DNA from: Letharia columbiana
Taxonomy: Eukaryota > Ascomycota > Lecanoromycetes > Lecanorales > Parmeliaceae
Direction: 5' to 3'
Length of the DNA stretch: 64,000 bases
Assembly: GCF_014066305.1 (NCBI RefSeq)
Contig: NW_023501053.1
Coordinates: 886,501-950,500, forward strand
Each line of letters starts with the position of its first letter. Position 1 is the first letter of the stretch. Positions 1 through 12,004 of the stretch are shown one piece after another. Both the position numbers and the translations under genes were made by a program. Under the pieces are notes generated by a model, which saw nothing but the letters and a program-made list of their open reading frames with translations, was not told the DNA's origin and did no database searches.

Positions 1-427
1 AAAGAACAACGAGGTTGGCGTGCGTGCCGTGGGGAAGAAGGTCGCTGCGGGCACGAGGATGCCACCGCCTGGAAGAAGGGTCTTGAGAAAGAGAGTATGA
101 ACAGAATACTTTTTAGTCAGTAGCCGCGTTGATAAGTCATGTAGTGTGATTTGCGTGCGAAGCATCGCAACCACGGGAAGTCTTCCATCTCACGGAATTG
201 CCTCATAAACGTAAGACGCCTTCGGTGACCAGGGTACATCCGTCAGTTTGTACATAGATGCCACAGAGCAATAGCTAGCGGATAACATCTTTTTGACCTA
301 AAATTCGGTTAATCAAGGATTTATGACTCTTCGAATAGTCTTTGTAACCTACACGAGTCACCGGAAATTTCCTACTGTTTGACAACATGATACGACCCTG
401 TAGACTGTCCAAACTTATTGCAAAGCC
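1..427. other. Upstream flank, no gene seen
   Basis: No convincing coding region is visible on either strand between the window edge and the TRM5 start. It probably holds the TRM5 promoter. The longest minus-strand reading frame nearby is a shadow of TRM5 exon 1. Confidence 0.5.
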
Positions 428-2067
428 ATGAATGAATCCCCTGAATCTGCTATGTTTCGTCCGCCCATCAACCGTGCTATGCGAGCTCTTGATCGTTCTT
501 TCTTCAAGAAAAGCGTTCCACTATCTGCAGCAAGAATACGTGATAATAAGCAAATTTCAAAGTACCGCATAGAACTGGGCCATGATCTGTTGAGGCTTGA
601 CCGTATGCCAGCGGTCAGGTCTGTAAGAGATTCTGATGGGCAGGAGGCTAAGGCGCTACTTTTGAGGCCTGAGGTCAAGCCAGATGGTAACATAGCGTCT
701 TTGTGTTTCCAGAAAGATGACAGAGCAGGAGAAGAGCTAAGGTGCTGCCAGATGCCTCTACATGGAGTCCAAAGCTCTCCGACTTGGTCAAGGCTTCCCA
801 AGTCAGCCTCTCACCATATAATCTTGAATTAGACTACGACTACTGGAACTACCGTATGTATGTGCAAGACACAAGTATCGTATCCAACATAATTGCTCAT
901 TACCACCAGATGACATAATGAGTGCCATACTCCCAGAAGCCGAGCAAGACGAATTCCCCACGGGATTCAGCATCGTTGGCCACGTTGGTGCGTCCGTGGC
1001 TCCATTACACAGAATCCAGAAGCGGCAGACTGACTGAGCATTATCTCAAGCCCACCTCAACCTCCGCGACCAGTATCTGCCTTATAAACACCTAATCGCC
1101 ACCGTCCTTCTCGACAAAAACCCCACCATCCGCACCGTAATCAACAAAACGGACGAAGTCGGCGAACAAAACGAATACCGCACCTTCAGTTACGAGCTCC
1201 TCGCCGGCGACCCGGACATGAATGTCGAAATCCACGAGGAAAACTGCAGGTTCCGTTTCGACTACTCCAAGGTGTACTGGAACAGCCGTCTCAACACCGA
1301 GCACAGGCGCCTGGTCGAAAAGTTCCAGCCCGGCGAAGCCGTCTGCGATGTCATGGCCGGCGTTGGGCCGTTCGCTGTGCCGGCTGGGAAGAAGAATGTG
1401 TTTGTGTGGGCCAACGATCTGAATCCGGATAGCTTTGCGAGTTTGGACGATGCGGTACGAAGGAACAAGGTGCGTGTGGCCGCGATCAGCCTACATCCCG
1501 CCCTCAAACGCATCAGGTAATTTACAGAAACGTCAGGTCCACCGATTTGTCAAAGTCTTCAATGAAGACGGCCGAACCTTCATTCGCTCCTCGGCGGAGA
1601 GATTGCTGAAGACGGACACCCATGTTAAAGTATATAAAGGGGTATCCCGACTCAAGCAACCGGCCTCAACTGTCAAGCCAATAGCAACCCTGACTTCGCC
1701 GAAGACTTTCAACCACTACATCCTAAACCTTCCGGCAAGCGCTATCACATTTCTCCCTTCCTTTATCGGCCTGTACGTAGGCCGTGAGGAGTTTTTTACG
1801 CCAAATACAGATGCCAAATTGCCGTTCATACATGTACACTGCTTTAGTACAAAGAGCGACGACAACAAGGAAGAAGAGATGAAAATCTGCAAGGAGGTCA
1901 GTGAGCAGATAGGGTACGAGATGAAGCCAGGTAATATTGAAACTGAAGGAGAGGTGCAGGTTTGGGATGTCAGGGATGTAGCGCCCATGAAGAGGATGTT
2001 TTGTGCGAGTTTTAGGCTGCCGGGCGAGGTCGCTTTTAGGGTGGCAGAGAATGAGAGTGGGATTTAA
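428..2067 (+). CDS. trm5: tRNA (guanine-N1)-methyltransferase Trm5
   Basis: Methylates N1 of guanosine 37 in tRNAs with S-adenosylmethionine, protecting the reading frame; family members act in nucleus/cytosol and mitochondria. Model: exons 428-686, 752-853, 910-987, 1051-1469 and 1537-2067, all GT-AG and all joining in frame, giving 462 residues. The N-terminal block [20 protein letters not shown] and the run [17 protein letters not shown] are typical of fungal Trm5. The Rossmann SAM site is [18 protein letters not shown], followed by WANDLNP, the catalytic-motif region. The C-terminal [19 protein letters not shown] segment is also conserved. Start: ATG 428; a second ATG at 452 lies directly before the conserved block and could be used for a second isoform, as is known for dual-targeted Trm5. 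It converges with RIM15. Identity is secure; the exact start is less so. Confidence 0.93.
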
Positions 2068-2423
2068 CTTTTTCCATCAAAAGAGCGTATTTAAATTGAA
2101 GGGGAATTCATAGGTTAAATATACTGAGATCCATATTTGCAGCTTTTAGCCCATCATAATACATCATTCAGCGTCAAGCAGTCCATCGTAAATAAGTTGA
2201 CCAATCCAGCCGCCAGCCAACATTCGCCTCGTCCTCGCTCGAGGATCGACCGGAGAAAGATACAAGTCCACCAAGAACGCCTATCGCTCATGTCATATCA
2301 AGACATATCGTGAAAAAAACGCCTATGGGAAGAATTGTGGTATCGTGATATTGCAAGAGAAGGAAACGAGTTGGATCTAGTTTACATTTTAGAGTGGGAG
2401 AGACCCGTCCTGTGATCCGGGGC
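2068..2423. other. Convergent 3' intergenic region
   Basis: Lies between the TRM5 stop and the RIM15 stop, which face each other. No coding potential is seen. It presumably holds both 3' UTRs and polyadenylation signals. Confidence 0.5.
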
Positions 2424-5400
2424 CTATTTAGTAGGCGAGAGCGAAGTTGCGGACAAGCTTGAGTTTTCAATGGCAGCTTCGGCTGCGGCAGTACTAGGCC
2501 TGGGGGTGGCATCCATATCCACAACCTTGACTGCATCTCCTCTCGCTTCTCTGGAGAAAATCTCCGGTGGTTCGATCGTGGCGTGATCGTGATATGGGAC
2601 ATGAGGCATATCGATATCAGGGTTTGATGTGATATTTGGCAGAGGAGTCGGCTCATCTGCACCACCAGAAGTGACACTCCCGCGACTGTTCGTCCTCATC
2701 ATCTCAATGCCGAGCTTCGAGCCACGGGGTTTGCCCTGCGGGCTCCTCGCGCGCGAGGGAAGCCACAACTCTTCGTCTTCGTCGTCGCCAAATTCGGCGT
2801 TCTTCTCTAGCGTCTCGCGCTTTGCTTTGACAGCTTCGACGGAGTGTTGCTTCCGCGAAGTCCGTGGATCTAGAGAGGAAGGTGCGGAGTTTTGATGAAT
2901 CAAATGTGGAAGACCAGGATGGATGAAGTCAATGTTAGGCGGCGAAAAATCTTCGGAGATTCCTAGACCAGTACTCGAAGGCCAGTCATCTGATGGTCGA
3001 CCGACGATGACGGGTACGTCTTCGGTATTTATTGAGTCAGTATCACCGAAGAAGCTAGAACCGATCGAATGTTCACGGCTTGACCGCTTGTACAACCCAT
3101 TGACCTGCGCAAAGGGGCCAGAAGACTGCGAGCTTGGACTGTCTTCTGCATGTCGAGACTCTTTACGAAGTCCAGAAGGGATAAGCTGTTGCTGCTGACT
3201 TTGCTGCTGCTGTGGATTGTAGCCTGGTGGTGGAGGCTTCCACGCACAAAGATTGCACAAAGCTTCAGTGAGCTTCTCCAAGGTCGGAGGCTTCTCCATT
3301 AGCGAGTCGAAGTGATGAGTTTGCGGTAGCTCTTTCAGATATCCAGTCACAGCAATGATTGGTGTCTGGGTATTGGCGCTCTTGGTGTCCCTAATCATAC
3401 GGGCGACGTCCGCTCCATTGATTTGAGGAAGCTTGAATTCCATCATGATGATGTCGAACTGTACCTCGCTCATGGCATAACGTGCAGCTTCTGTACCATT
3501 ACTGACAGTAATGGTACGACACCTGAGCTTCTCAAGCAACCTCTCCATGACCAATTTGGAGACGGGATGATCCTCGCAGATGAGAACATCCAGAGGACGG
3601 AAGGACGGACCATCCGCGAGCATGATTTGAGACATCCTCCTTGAGCTCTGCCTTCTTCGTTGAACGCGAAGAAGAGCTTTCGCACGAGGATCTTCATTGT
3701 CAGACGATGAGGGAGAAATGTCGAGCACTTGACTTTGGCGTTTGTGATGAGTGAAAGGCTTGTTGGGAAGAGGAAGGTCTGCCTCTTGAGACCCAACGGT
3801 TTGCGATCTAGCCCGCGATGGCATGTGCATGCTGTGTGGGCGAGGCGTTATAGTCGACCTTTCAGGTGAAGCTATTTGCATTCCCATGGAGTTGCGGTTC
3901 GGTTTAATAGGAGAGGAGGTGGCAGAGGCTGCAGAAGGAGCGGAGACTCCAGTGGGCAGTCTAGGAACGTCAAAGTATTGACCTGGTTGCAACGAATTAT
4001 TGGACTGATGCGACAAGGTTGAAGAGGTGCTAGAGGTTTTCCTGCGCTCGTGGTTCTGACCAGTAGAGAATTGCACGAGTAGTGGGGAAGATGGTTGGGA
4101 GGCTCGATTGGGTGAAGCAGCAGACTGAGCGAGATTCGATGGTGAGGCGGGCCGGGTGCCTTTGTTCGCTGACCGTGCTCGTTTCAAAGGCATAGGTAGA
4201 AGCGGGCTACCCTCTAAAGAAGGCACTGCCGAGCTAGCACCTGGCGATTGGGTCGAAGCAGAGTTTCTGGGCTGTCTTTGCGTCGATTCTGCAAGTAGCT
4301 TTTGGAGCACATCTTGGTTGGCTTTTTCGAGGACAGGAAGATTCTTGAAAGCAAAGTTGCCGAAGTCATCCGTCGCCACGGGCTCGCTGAGTCTTCTGCT
4401 ACGACCATCTCGAACGTGGGCAGGTATGTGAAGCGGCATCAAACCTCGCTTTAATGAATTGACTTGGTTCCTGACGCGTGAAAGGGCGTCGTGAGGCCTG
4501 TCTGGATAGTCTGCAGCCCCAGGAGTAACAACCGGCGATGTTCCTTGGGCTTCCATTTCTTCTGTAAATGTCTGTAGAGTAGCACCCCTGGCATCAAAGT
4601 ATTCAGTATCCTCTGGATTCTCCGGGGCCGGAATGAATTGAGCCACATCTTCGAGCAATGTCTCCCATTTTGCTCCATTGAACCACGGATGCTGACGGAT
4701 TTCTTCCCCACCTGACGAGTACTTCTCCGCCATATTCGCACCAAGACGATCTTTAGATTCGACGGTCATAAGTTTTATCATGAGATCTTTGGCGTCTTCC
4801 GAAACGGAAGAGTCTTCATCTTCAGGCCAATCGATCTTACGAGCGAGGATGTTTTCAAAGACTTTCTCGGGAGTGTCGCCATGGAACGGAGGGTAACCGT
4901 ATATAAACTCGAACAGGATGCATCCCAAAGACCACCAATCACTCATTTCATCCTGGCCTAATCCGTTGATGGTCTCTGGCGCGAGATAATCAGGAGTCCC
5001 TACGAACCTTCGATTCTGGTCCTCCGGGTCGAACAAAGCCATTGGAGGAGGCAGCATGTTGTTCTGTGGTGGAGTTTCAGGTTGGCCAGCGCTGGCATTG
5101 CTAATGTTAGGCCGTAGTGCGTATAAATCTGGAGATCCTTCACCTTCGCTGTAGGTCTCCTCTTCGATTGGGGCGCCCCGCTGGGAGGTCTCATCGTTCA
5201 GAGAGAAGTTCCTAAAGAGTGCGTTGAAGGTGTCACTGTTGCCACTGTCACTTCGATACCCAGACTTTCTCCTCGAATGCTCTCTGCCAAGTACAGAATC
5301 GCGGTTCAGACTGAAGTAGGATGGCTGTCCAATGGACCCTGCTAGGTCTGGCGTCATTACTGGCGTTGACTGAGGCGAGTGGCCACCTTGCAGATCGAAA

Positions 5401-8199
5401 GACGCAGATCGAGAGGAAGTCATCGAAGTGGCGCGTGCAAATGGCCCATATTTGAGTAGATCTGGAGTAGACTGGTTTGGACTTTTGAGAGCTCGCTTCT
5501 GGCGACCTATAAGCCCCATCCGTGACAGACCAAAATCTGTAAGTTTGAGATGCCCTTTCTGATCAATAAGAAGGTTGTCTGGCTTCAGGTCACGATGAAC
5601 AATGCCACGACTGTGCAGATGCTCGATCCCTAGCACCACCTCTGCCATGTACTTTTTAGCCCAATCTTCCGGCAAGCCTCCAAGCACTTTCACCAAAGCC
5701 GCACAATCACCACCGTTCAGATACTCCATCACAAGGAAGAGGTAGTCTTTGCTTGAGAAAGTCCAGTAAAGCTTGGCTACGAATTCGCTTTCGCCCTGCC
5801 ACATCATTATGGCTCGTTCCGCCTTAACGTTCGTGACCTGATTCTTTGCAACCATGTCTGCCTTTCTCAGGACTTTGATTGCAAAGTAATCTCCTGTAGA
5901 CTTCTTTTTTGAAAGGTACACGCTGCCAAAGGCACCTTTGCTGATTGGTTTAATAATTTCGAAATCTTTGATGGATGTTGGCACAGCTCGCGCTGGTGGC
6001 TGGCTAAGCCCTGCAAGCTTTGGAGAGACTGGAGGTCTTGTAAAATCAGCCGTTGATGACGCCGCCGAGGATTGACGGCGATGTCGGTGCGCAAGAACGA
6101 CTGGCGATGACATCTCGGTGCTCGAGAGTGGGGGAGATGTTACAGGAGAAGGCAGAGAAGGCACTGAATCTTCGCCTAATGGAAGTCGAGGCTTCGGGAT
6201 CCTCAATGGAGATGATGGCGGAGGCATGCGTCCTGGAGAAGGTTGCCGTTTTGGGGATGGCACAATAGGCAGCCTGAGACTTCTGCGCTTCCTTTCGCCT
6301 GAACTTGCTGATCTCCCCAAAGCAAGATCTGAGCTAGGTGATTGAGCTCGCCTGCTCCCGACAAGCATGGAATGGGACGTATTGCTATCGCTATCTCCAG
6401 CGTCACTCCCCAAATGCAACGAGATACGCTTGCTGACAGAGTCTGACCTGCCGAGGAACGAGATGCTGTTCTTGTGGGATCGAGGCGTTGGACATTCCAT
6501 AGGACTGCTGGACCTGGACGACGCTGCTACAGATGAGGACGGTCTCCGTTCGAATTGCGATGCAATTGATGGGTCTGAGGCATTTCGTAGAGCGGAAGCC
6601 ATGGACGAAGGCCCATCATATGCGCCCATAGGGAAAGAAGATTCGTGGGCAGCAGGCGTTTGCGCTTCTTCCTCATTCTCTTCCTCGGACGAATCACTCA
6701 GTTGACCTTCCTTGATTTTCTTTGCCTTCTGCATCGCAGCATCAATGCAGTCAAGGACAAGCGAGTTGAATTCCACGCGAATCCGCTCTGCATATTCAAT
6801 GATCTCTCGATGGCGCAGGACAGCCTCCACTTTGGCACGGGCAAGGTTTTCCGTATCTGCAGTCAGAGCGGCGAGACCTTGCTCATGCTCTAAGGTATTG
6901 GCACTGGGACTTGACCATTGCAAGATCTGCGAGATAAGTGATTCTGAATGAGGGGACTGGGTCCTGATATCACCATCAACATCTGCTTGAGTTCTGTTCT
7001 CTTTGATTGCTGGCGTATTGATAGCCATGGCGGTGTCGCACAGATCAATGATCAGCTCCGCAACTCGGTACAATGGACGGCGAACAGTGAAAGACTTCAC
7101 GCGGACATGGCCGTGGCCCAGACCAGAACTGGATGATTCGCGTGATCGTGAGGGCATAGCAGGAGACGCTCTGCCGGAGTCCGTCCCTGATGAACAAGGG
7201 GAAGGCCCGATAGGTAAGCCTTTGTATTCGGGCGGTGTAGCATGTGGGTTTGCTTCCCCAGGGACCGATCGGCTCTGACGTGTTTCAGGATCGAGTGCGT
7301 CCAAAATTTTGACAATGGCCGGCCGATGGGCTGCAAGAGCGTCTTGAGCGAGCGTGACGGCTTCTTCTGCGCGGTACTCCTGGGTACAACCTTCTGAGTG
7401 TTTCTCAAACCACCAAGGTGTTATCTGACGCTCACAGATGCGGCATAGAACAGGAAGAGGGGGTGGATGGTTTTCTGGATCGTTCGCTCCTGATTCTGCC
7501 AGGCTTGTGAGGTAATGGGCCAAGATCTCAGCTCCCAGACCGAGTGACTCGACAAGAAGTTCTGGGAGGTCGATCGTGATTTCTCTCGGTGGGTTGGAGG
7601 GCCGCAGCATCCACATTGTCTAGATTGAGATCAGCTTAGATTCAAAAGTCGAAGTCTATCATCGATCGACTTACATGACCTTCCCCATCGGATGATCTGT
7701 CGTAGACCATGATTCCCTGGCCCTCCAGATTCAACATTTGCTCCTCATCTTCTGCATCCTCTTCTACGTTGTCTCCATCCGGCATCTCTTCATCCTTCTC
7801 AATGCTTTGCTTTAGCACCGAGAAAGGCCCCTTCTGCACTTGGAAACGTATGACCCGACTCTTTGAATCATCCTCCTTCATTGACTGGACAGCATTGGCA
7901 AAGCCATCTCTGTTGGATAGCAGAATATCCACAATAGGCTTGTTCTTGACAGATTCGACAGGCGTGCCAACAACATCCTTCCAGGAAGGGCTAACCCAGC
8001 GTATCGCCCCATCCAGTCCAAGGTCGAGTATGACATTGAGAGATTGCTCTGCCGCTGCTTTGAGATCCTCACGCTCACTTCTCATGTCAATGCTGTGTGT
8101 CCGTTCCATGGGCATCCGCTCCTTCGTACCTTCCTCGCGTAGAGCTGCGAGGGCAGGTGGAGCGAGAGATGGCTGTCTGGTGCTCTCGTCTGCGGCCAT
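2424..8199 (-). CDS. rim15: Rim15/Greatwall-type serine/threonine kinase with PAS and receiver domains
   Basis: Nutrient-signalling kinase; family members act below TOR and PKA and phosphorylate endosulfines (Igo1/2) at entry into quiescence. Model: exons 8199-7675 and 7619-2424, one 55-base intron, 1906 residues. Order: PAS-like region (about 60-140, LDLGLDGAIRWVSPSWKDV); a small zinc-binding motif (CRICERQITPWWFEKHSEGC); Ser/Pro-rich linker; kinase domain from about residue 726 (ISKGAFGSVYLSKK, AIKVLRK, HRDLKPDN, DFGLSRMG); a long insert before FVGTPDYLAPE, the hallmark of Rim15/Greatwall kinases; AGC-type tail; receiver domain at about 1516-1625. In the receiver the expected phospho-acceptor Asp is Glu (IIMMEFKLP), while the acidic pair, the Thr and the Lys (MEKPP) remain. 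Start: the open frame extends upstream of 8199 but only with non-ATG codons; ATG 8199 has a good context (AAGATGG). A further 5' exon is possible. Confidence 0.93.
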
Positions 8200-9750
8200 C
8201 TTGTACGGTGCTGATGTCTTGAAAGGCCAACTGCCCAAAGAGCCCCGAAGGGCTTGTTTGATGATACTCCAGGGCTCGTCACATTAGCAGTGATATTCGT
8301 CGAGCATGTTGGCCGCAGAACTTGTAGGATTGGCTGGGAAGCTCAGAGTACCGGCGTTACTTTTATCGAAGGTGGGCTGTGAATTTTCTTTGAGGCACGG
8401 CTGGCATGAAAGAGGGCACGCTCTCCTCGGCGCCAATGGCTCAACGCAACTCTTTGTGCGTCATTGCTGAACACCTTGTTGAACAACAGGCGTACTCTTT
8501 ACACGAAAGGATGCTGTAGAGGGAAGATGAGCGTTGGTAGTAAATTGTAATGCGTGTAAAAGTCAGCGTCGCTTGGGGAGAAAAGCGCGGGCTTGTCTTG
8601 GCTCGGCTTGGCCTGGTCACTTGGTACAGCTGCAACTAGTGGGAAAGTTAGAAGTTACTTAGAGACTTCCCCTCCATCCCATCCCATCCCATCCCATCCC
8701 ATGTCATCCTACGGTATATCCATCGCACCATCAGTTTGACACATTCCAGTGTGTCATAAAGGTTACGTCTACGTCAGTGGATTCGCGTGTACCGCATACA
8801 AATTATAAATTCACACGACACCCTGATGATGTTGTCCTGCAGCTATGCATTCTTCGAGTCCCAGGGAACATGGCGATCCGAGGGATTCCCCCCCCACTGG
8901 TGCCACTTTTTTGTCATTCTCACCCGACCTTCAGTTTCTCCGAGTCCGCCGTGAGCTTCGGTGTCATCCGTCCCCCGAATAAAAACGGCTACCTTCCCCT
9001 TCCCTCAGTGTTCACACCAAAGCCAGCGCATCAAAACGTCAAATGACTCCAACTAATCCTTAGCATCCCAGAAGAACCGAAGAAGTAGCAAGCGCTTAGA
9101 AAGTACAGAAATGGTCTTACGAGTTACGAGAAGCCGTGAACTATCCGGCACTAATGCAGCACCATCTGCAGGGAGAGTCTCGGGTTATGTGGGGCAAAGC
9201 TGGTGACGTGAATCAAGCTCTACAGCTTCAATCTTCAAGAAGGTACATAGTGACCGGAAGATAAGCGGCAGATGTGGAGGGAAAAGTCTTTGCCTTTAAG
9301 GAGCCACAGAAGTATCGAATCCCAGAGAATGACCATTCATCACCCAATTTGCTTTGTCCTCAGTTCTCAGCTTCCATATTCTCAATACCATCGCGGATGG
9401 AATGAGTTGGCACAGGCGGCCATTGAAATCAAAGTACGAAGGTCACAAGCCAAAAAGCTACTGAGGAAGCCTCCATGGAAACGCAACGAGCCTACGCTCT
9501 TTCCTGCTGTCTTGCTTTTCTCTTACATATTCTTTACTCTATTAAACCCCTTCAGTTGCCGTGTCCGCTTCACGATTCCATGTATTTCTCTTTGCTAAAC
9601 ATTAGGAGCATAGCTGTACATCTACATGCTGCTAATGTATCTGATTAGCAAGATCTAGGTATCTTGACAATCAATTGACTTTTCACCGCTATAATACAGC
9701 CATTCAACACCATGGCATGGCAAAAACGTCCTCCATTATGTCTCTCAATA
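8200..9750. other. Long intergenic region upstream of RIM15
   Basis: About 1.55 kb between the RIM15 start and the ERG26 stop. Only short open frames without recognisable motifs are present, including one of 108 codons at 9272-9598 (+) that I do not consider a gene. It holds the RIM15 promoter or 5' UTR and a pentanucleotide repeat. Confidence 0.5.
8674..8701. repeat. CATCC pentanucleotide microsatellite
   Basis: About five consecutive copies of CATCC (ATCCC register) in the RIM15 upstream region, directly visible. It is a simple repeat and likely length-variable. Confidence 0.85.
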
Positions 9751-10893
9751 TTATTGCACCTTCTTCTCAACCCCATCCTTAGCATCCCTCTCCTGGAACC
9801 ACTTCACCGTCCTCAATATGGCCTCCTCCATCTCCCACTTCGGCCCATACCCTAACAACTTCTTCGCCTTGTCCACACAATAGAACCTCGTCATACAACT
9901 GAATTGCACCTTCTGCCTCGTCAAATTTGGCGTCCTGCCCCCAGCAAACCAGAATAACCATTCAATGATCGTCGCGAACAGCAGTCCCAGCCCTTTTTCA
10001 ATTGTCCAGACCTGCTCCGGAGTGGTCTTGTCTCCTGCAGCTTTCCACACCATGCGGGTGAAATCCCAGAAGTAGAGAGGTTGTGCGTTGGTGACGAAGA
10101 AGGCTTGTCCGTCCACCTTTTCGTGATCCAGTGGTTGTGTTGTCAGGGCATGCGTATCCATCAGTGCCACTGCAGCCAGTATATGTGCGTATGCCACGTT
10201 CCCAACATAGGTGAAATCGAAAAGATTCTCGTTCTCACCCAGCTGAAATCTCGTCTGCCCCTTCTCATACGCCAACAGGAGATTGGGTATCAACTGCATA
10301 TCCCCTTCCCCAAATATTCCAGCAGGTCGTAACGCAATCGTGAGCATATCGCCATATTTCCGGTTTGCGGCAAGTACCAACTCCTCCGCTACGCCTTTAG
10401 ACTCAGAGTAGGCGTCCTTCTGTTTCGGTGCGCGTAAAACAGGCCATCGCTCGTCCGCGTTGATGAGGTCGCTGTGCCCATCATGTACCGCGGACGCACT
10501 CGACGTGAACACGAAAGCTTTCACACAGCCAACCAGCCCCGCTTGCACGATCAAAGTCCTAGTCCCTCCAACATTAACCTTATAGTAGAGGGCCTTAGCC
10601 CCCTTCTTTTGCGCCGCGCTGGCATTGTCCTGCATCGCAGTCGGCGAGGCGGTGTGTATGATGATCTGGGGTCTGACTTCCTCAAACACCGCGCGCACGG
10701 CTTCGGGAGATGTGATGTCGGCATCGTAGTAGGAGGCGCCCGGGAGGCGGTTGTTTGTCGTCCGGAGATCGAGGACGGAAACCTTGGAGGTTGAAGGTTC
10801 CAGGAGCTGCGAGACGATGTGGCGGCCCAGGAACCCGCAGCCGCCGATTACGAGGACGGAGCTGGGGAGGTTGGAGGATCGGGGATTGGTCAT
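9751..10893 (-). CDS. erg26: Sterol-4-alpha-carboxylate 3-dehydrogenase (Erg26)
   Basis: NAD(P)-dependent C-3 dehydrogenase/C-4 decarboxylase of ergosterol synthesis; works with Erg25 and Erg27 on the ER membrane to remove the C-4 methyls. Single exon, 380 residues, the usual size. The N-terminal Rossmann motif is VLVIGGCGFLGRHIV (about 14-28), with TASPTA following and the catalytic Tyr-Lys pair in YSESK (Tyr about 162, Lys about 166). ALRPAGIFGEGD and NLFDFTYVGNVA are typical 3-beta-HSD/Erg26 segments. A hydrophobic stretch near residues 320-340 (LLFATIIEWLFWFAG) may anchor it in the membrane. The open frame extends upstream to 11019, but those first codons are non-ATG; ATG 10893 lies just before the Rossmann fold and is the natural start. 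Alternative: another 3-beta-HSD-family dehydrogenase, less likely. Confidence 0.88.
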   Translation of the reverse strand: MTNPRSSNLPSSVLVIGGCGFLGRHIVSQLLEPSTSKVSVLDLRTTNNRLPGASYYDADITSPEAVRAVFEEVRPQIIIHTASPTAMQDNASAAQKKGAKALYYKVNVGGTRTLIVQAGLVGCVKAFVFTSSASAVHDGHSDLINADERWPVLRAPKQKDAYSESKGVAEELVLAANRKYGDMLTIALRPAGIFGEGDMQLIPNLLLAYEKGQTRFQLGENENLFDFTYVGNVAYAHILAAVALMDTHALTTQPLDHEKVDGQAFFVTNAQPLYFWDFTRMVWKAAGDKTTPEQVWTIEKGLGLLFATIIEWLFWFAGGRTPNLTRQKVQFSCMTRFYCVDKAKKLLGYGPKWEMEEAILRTVKWFQERDAKDGVEKKVQ

Positions 10894-11374
10894 GGTGGCC
10901 AATGGTTCGGAAGGGTTGGAGAGGGAGTCGCAAGGGTGGGACGATTTATATTTCGTACTCGTAGGGCTGAGTGAGAGACGCGAACTAAAAAGTGGCTTTC
11001 CGGTGGACACACTTCGCACAACGAGGAGGTTCCTTTTGTTCCTGTTTAACGCTCAAGCTGAAGCGATTCTTGTTTGTGAATGACAAACTCGGTAGGCATG
11101 GTCCCCAAATTCGACGTGAACATTAGCAAATTCAGAGCTTGCCTGCCATTGCGAACGTGCTTCTTCATTCGATTGATGCTGATATCTGGCGATTTCGACA
11201 TAACTACCATCCGTTCACTATGTCACAGCAAGATGTCTCATAAGTTGCTTCGCAGAGAGTAACGCGCCTCGTTTTTCGCTCCACCGCACGGCCAGAAGCA
11301 ACGCATGGGCTTAAAGGCCAATGCCTTCAAGATATCCCCGTCCTCTCCTTCCCCTTTCACACCCGTCTCACAGC
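10894..11374. other. Intergenic region between ERG26 and MAPEG gene
   Basis: No gene is seen. It contains the ERG26 promoter and the 3' end of the MAPEG gene, both transcribed leftward. Confidence 0.5.
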
Positions 11375-12004
11375 TCATAACCGCATCCCCTTCCCATCCA
11401 CAAGCACGTTTCCCGCTTTGAACAGTAACGTCATGCAGCACCCGACACTCGTCATCCAAACCAATGTTCTCGTCAATGCGAGCTTTGGACTCTCAACGAC
11501 AATGTACACAAACGTATAAACAACCCTCAATCCTAGGAATGCCCCACACATCTTCAAGTTCTTCAAGTCAGCGTCACTGCCTATTGCAAGCAGGCTGAAG
11601 CATGACGAAGAGAGTATGATAAGGACAGAAACAAGTATCATGCCATAGTACGTCTCCGAGAGCGGTAACGACTTCAAATAGCAAAGTGGGTAAACAAGTA
11701 TCCTCACCGAATTGACCATTCCCTTCTCCAACCCCGCCATGTTGGCACAGATGACCGCCGACGCAAACAGAGGCAAGTTCTCCAGCGCATTAGTATGGGC
11801 GGCTCTGGCTCGCTCGGAGCGGCCCCAGGTAGCTTTGTCAAGGCTCTTCTTGCATGTTTCCGCGAACGAGGCGCCGCGCGGGTTGACGTTGTCGAACCGG
11901 CCGTTTGTCGCGCGAATTACGAGTAGGTGGCTGTAGAACTGCGGGACGAGGGCGAGGATGTAGAAGGCGGGGATGGCGTAGATTGAGTAGTTTGAAGTGG
12001 TCAT
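11375..12004 (-). CDS. MAPEG-family membrane protein
   Basis: Membrane-associated protein in eicosanoid and glutathione metabolism family; fungal members are small four-helix proteins, mostly uncharacterised. The whole stretch is open (209 codons), but I infer an intron at 11707-11552 (donor gtgagg, branch ctgac, acceptor ttgaag) of 156 bases. Splicing gives exons 12004-11708 and 11551-11375 and 157 residues, the normal MAPEG length, and joins NMAGLEKGMVNS directly to AFLGLRVVYTFVYI, the conserved helix with its Arg and Tyr residues. Helices are visible at about 6-30, 75-95, 100-118 and 130-148. Without splicing the insert adds 52 mainly hydrophobic residues. ATG 12004 is clear. The substrate cannot be deduced. 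Confidence 0.82.
   Translation of the reverse strand: MTTSNYSIYAIPAFYILALVPQFYSHLLVIRATNGRFDNVNPRGASFAETCKKSLDKATWGRSERARAAHTNALENLPLFASAVICANMAGLEKGMVNSVRILVYPLCYLKSLPLSETYYGMILVSVLIILSSSCFSLLAIGSDADLKNLKMCGAFLGLRVVYTFVYIVVESPKLALTRTLVWMTSVGCCMTLLFKAGNVLVDGKGMRL

Noticed and set aside
8082..8282. Alternative minus-strand frame overlapping the RIM15 N-terminus
   Set aside because: Starts at a GTG codon and is out of frame with the conserved PAS region; a shadow.
9272..9598. 108-codon plus-strand frame in the RIM15-ERG26 intergenic region
   Set aside because: No motif, no splice partners, basic/Ser composition typical of chance frames in a long promoter.
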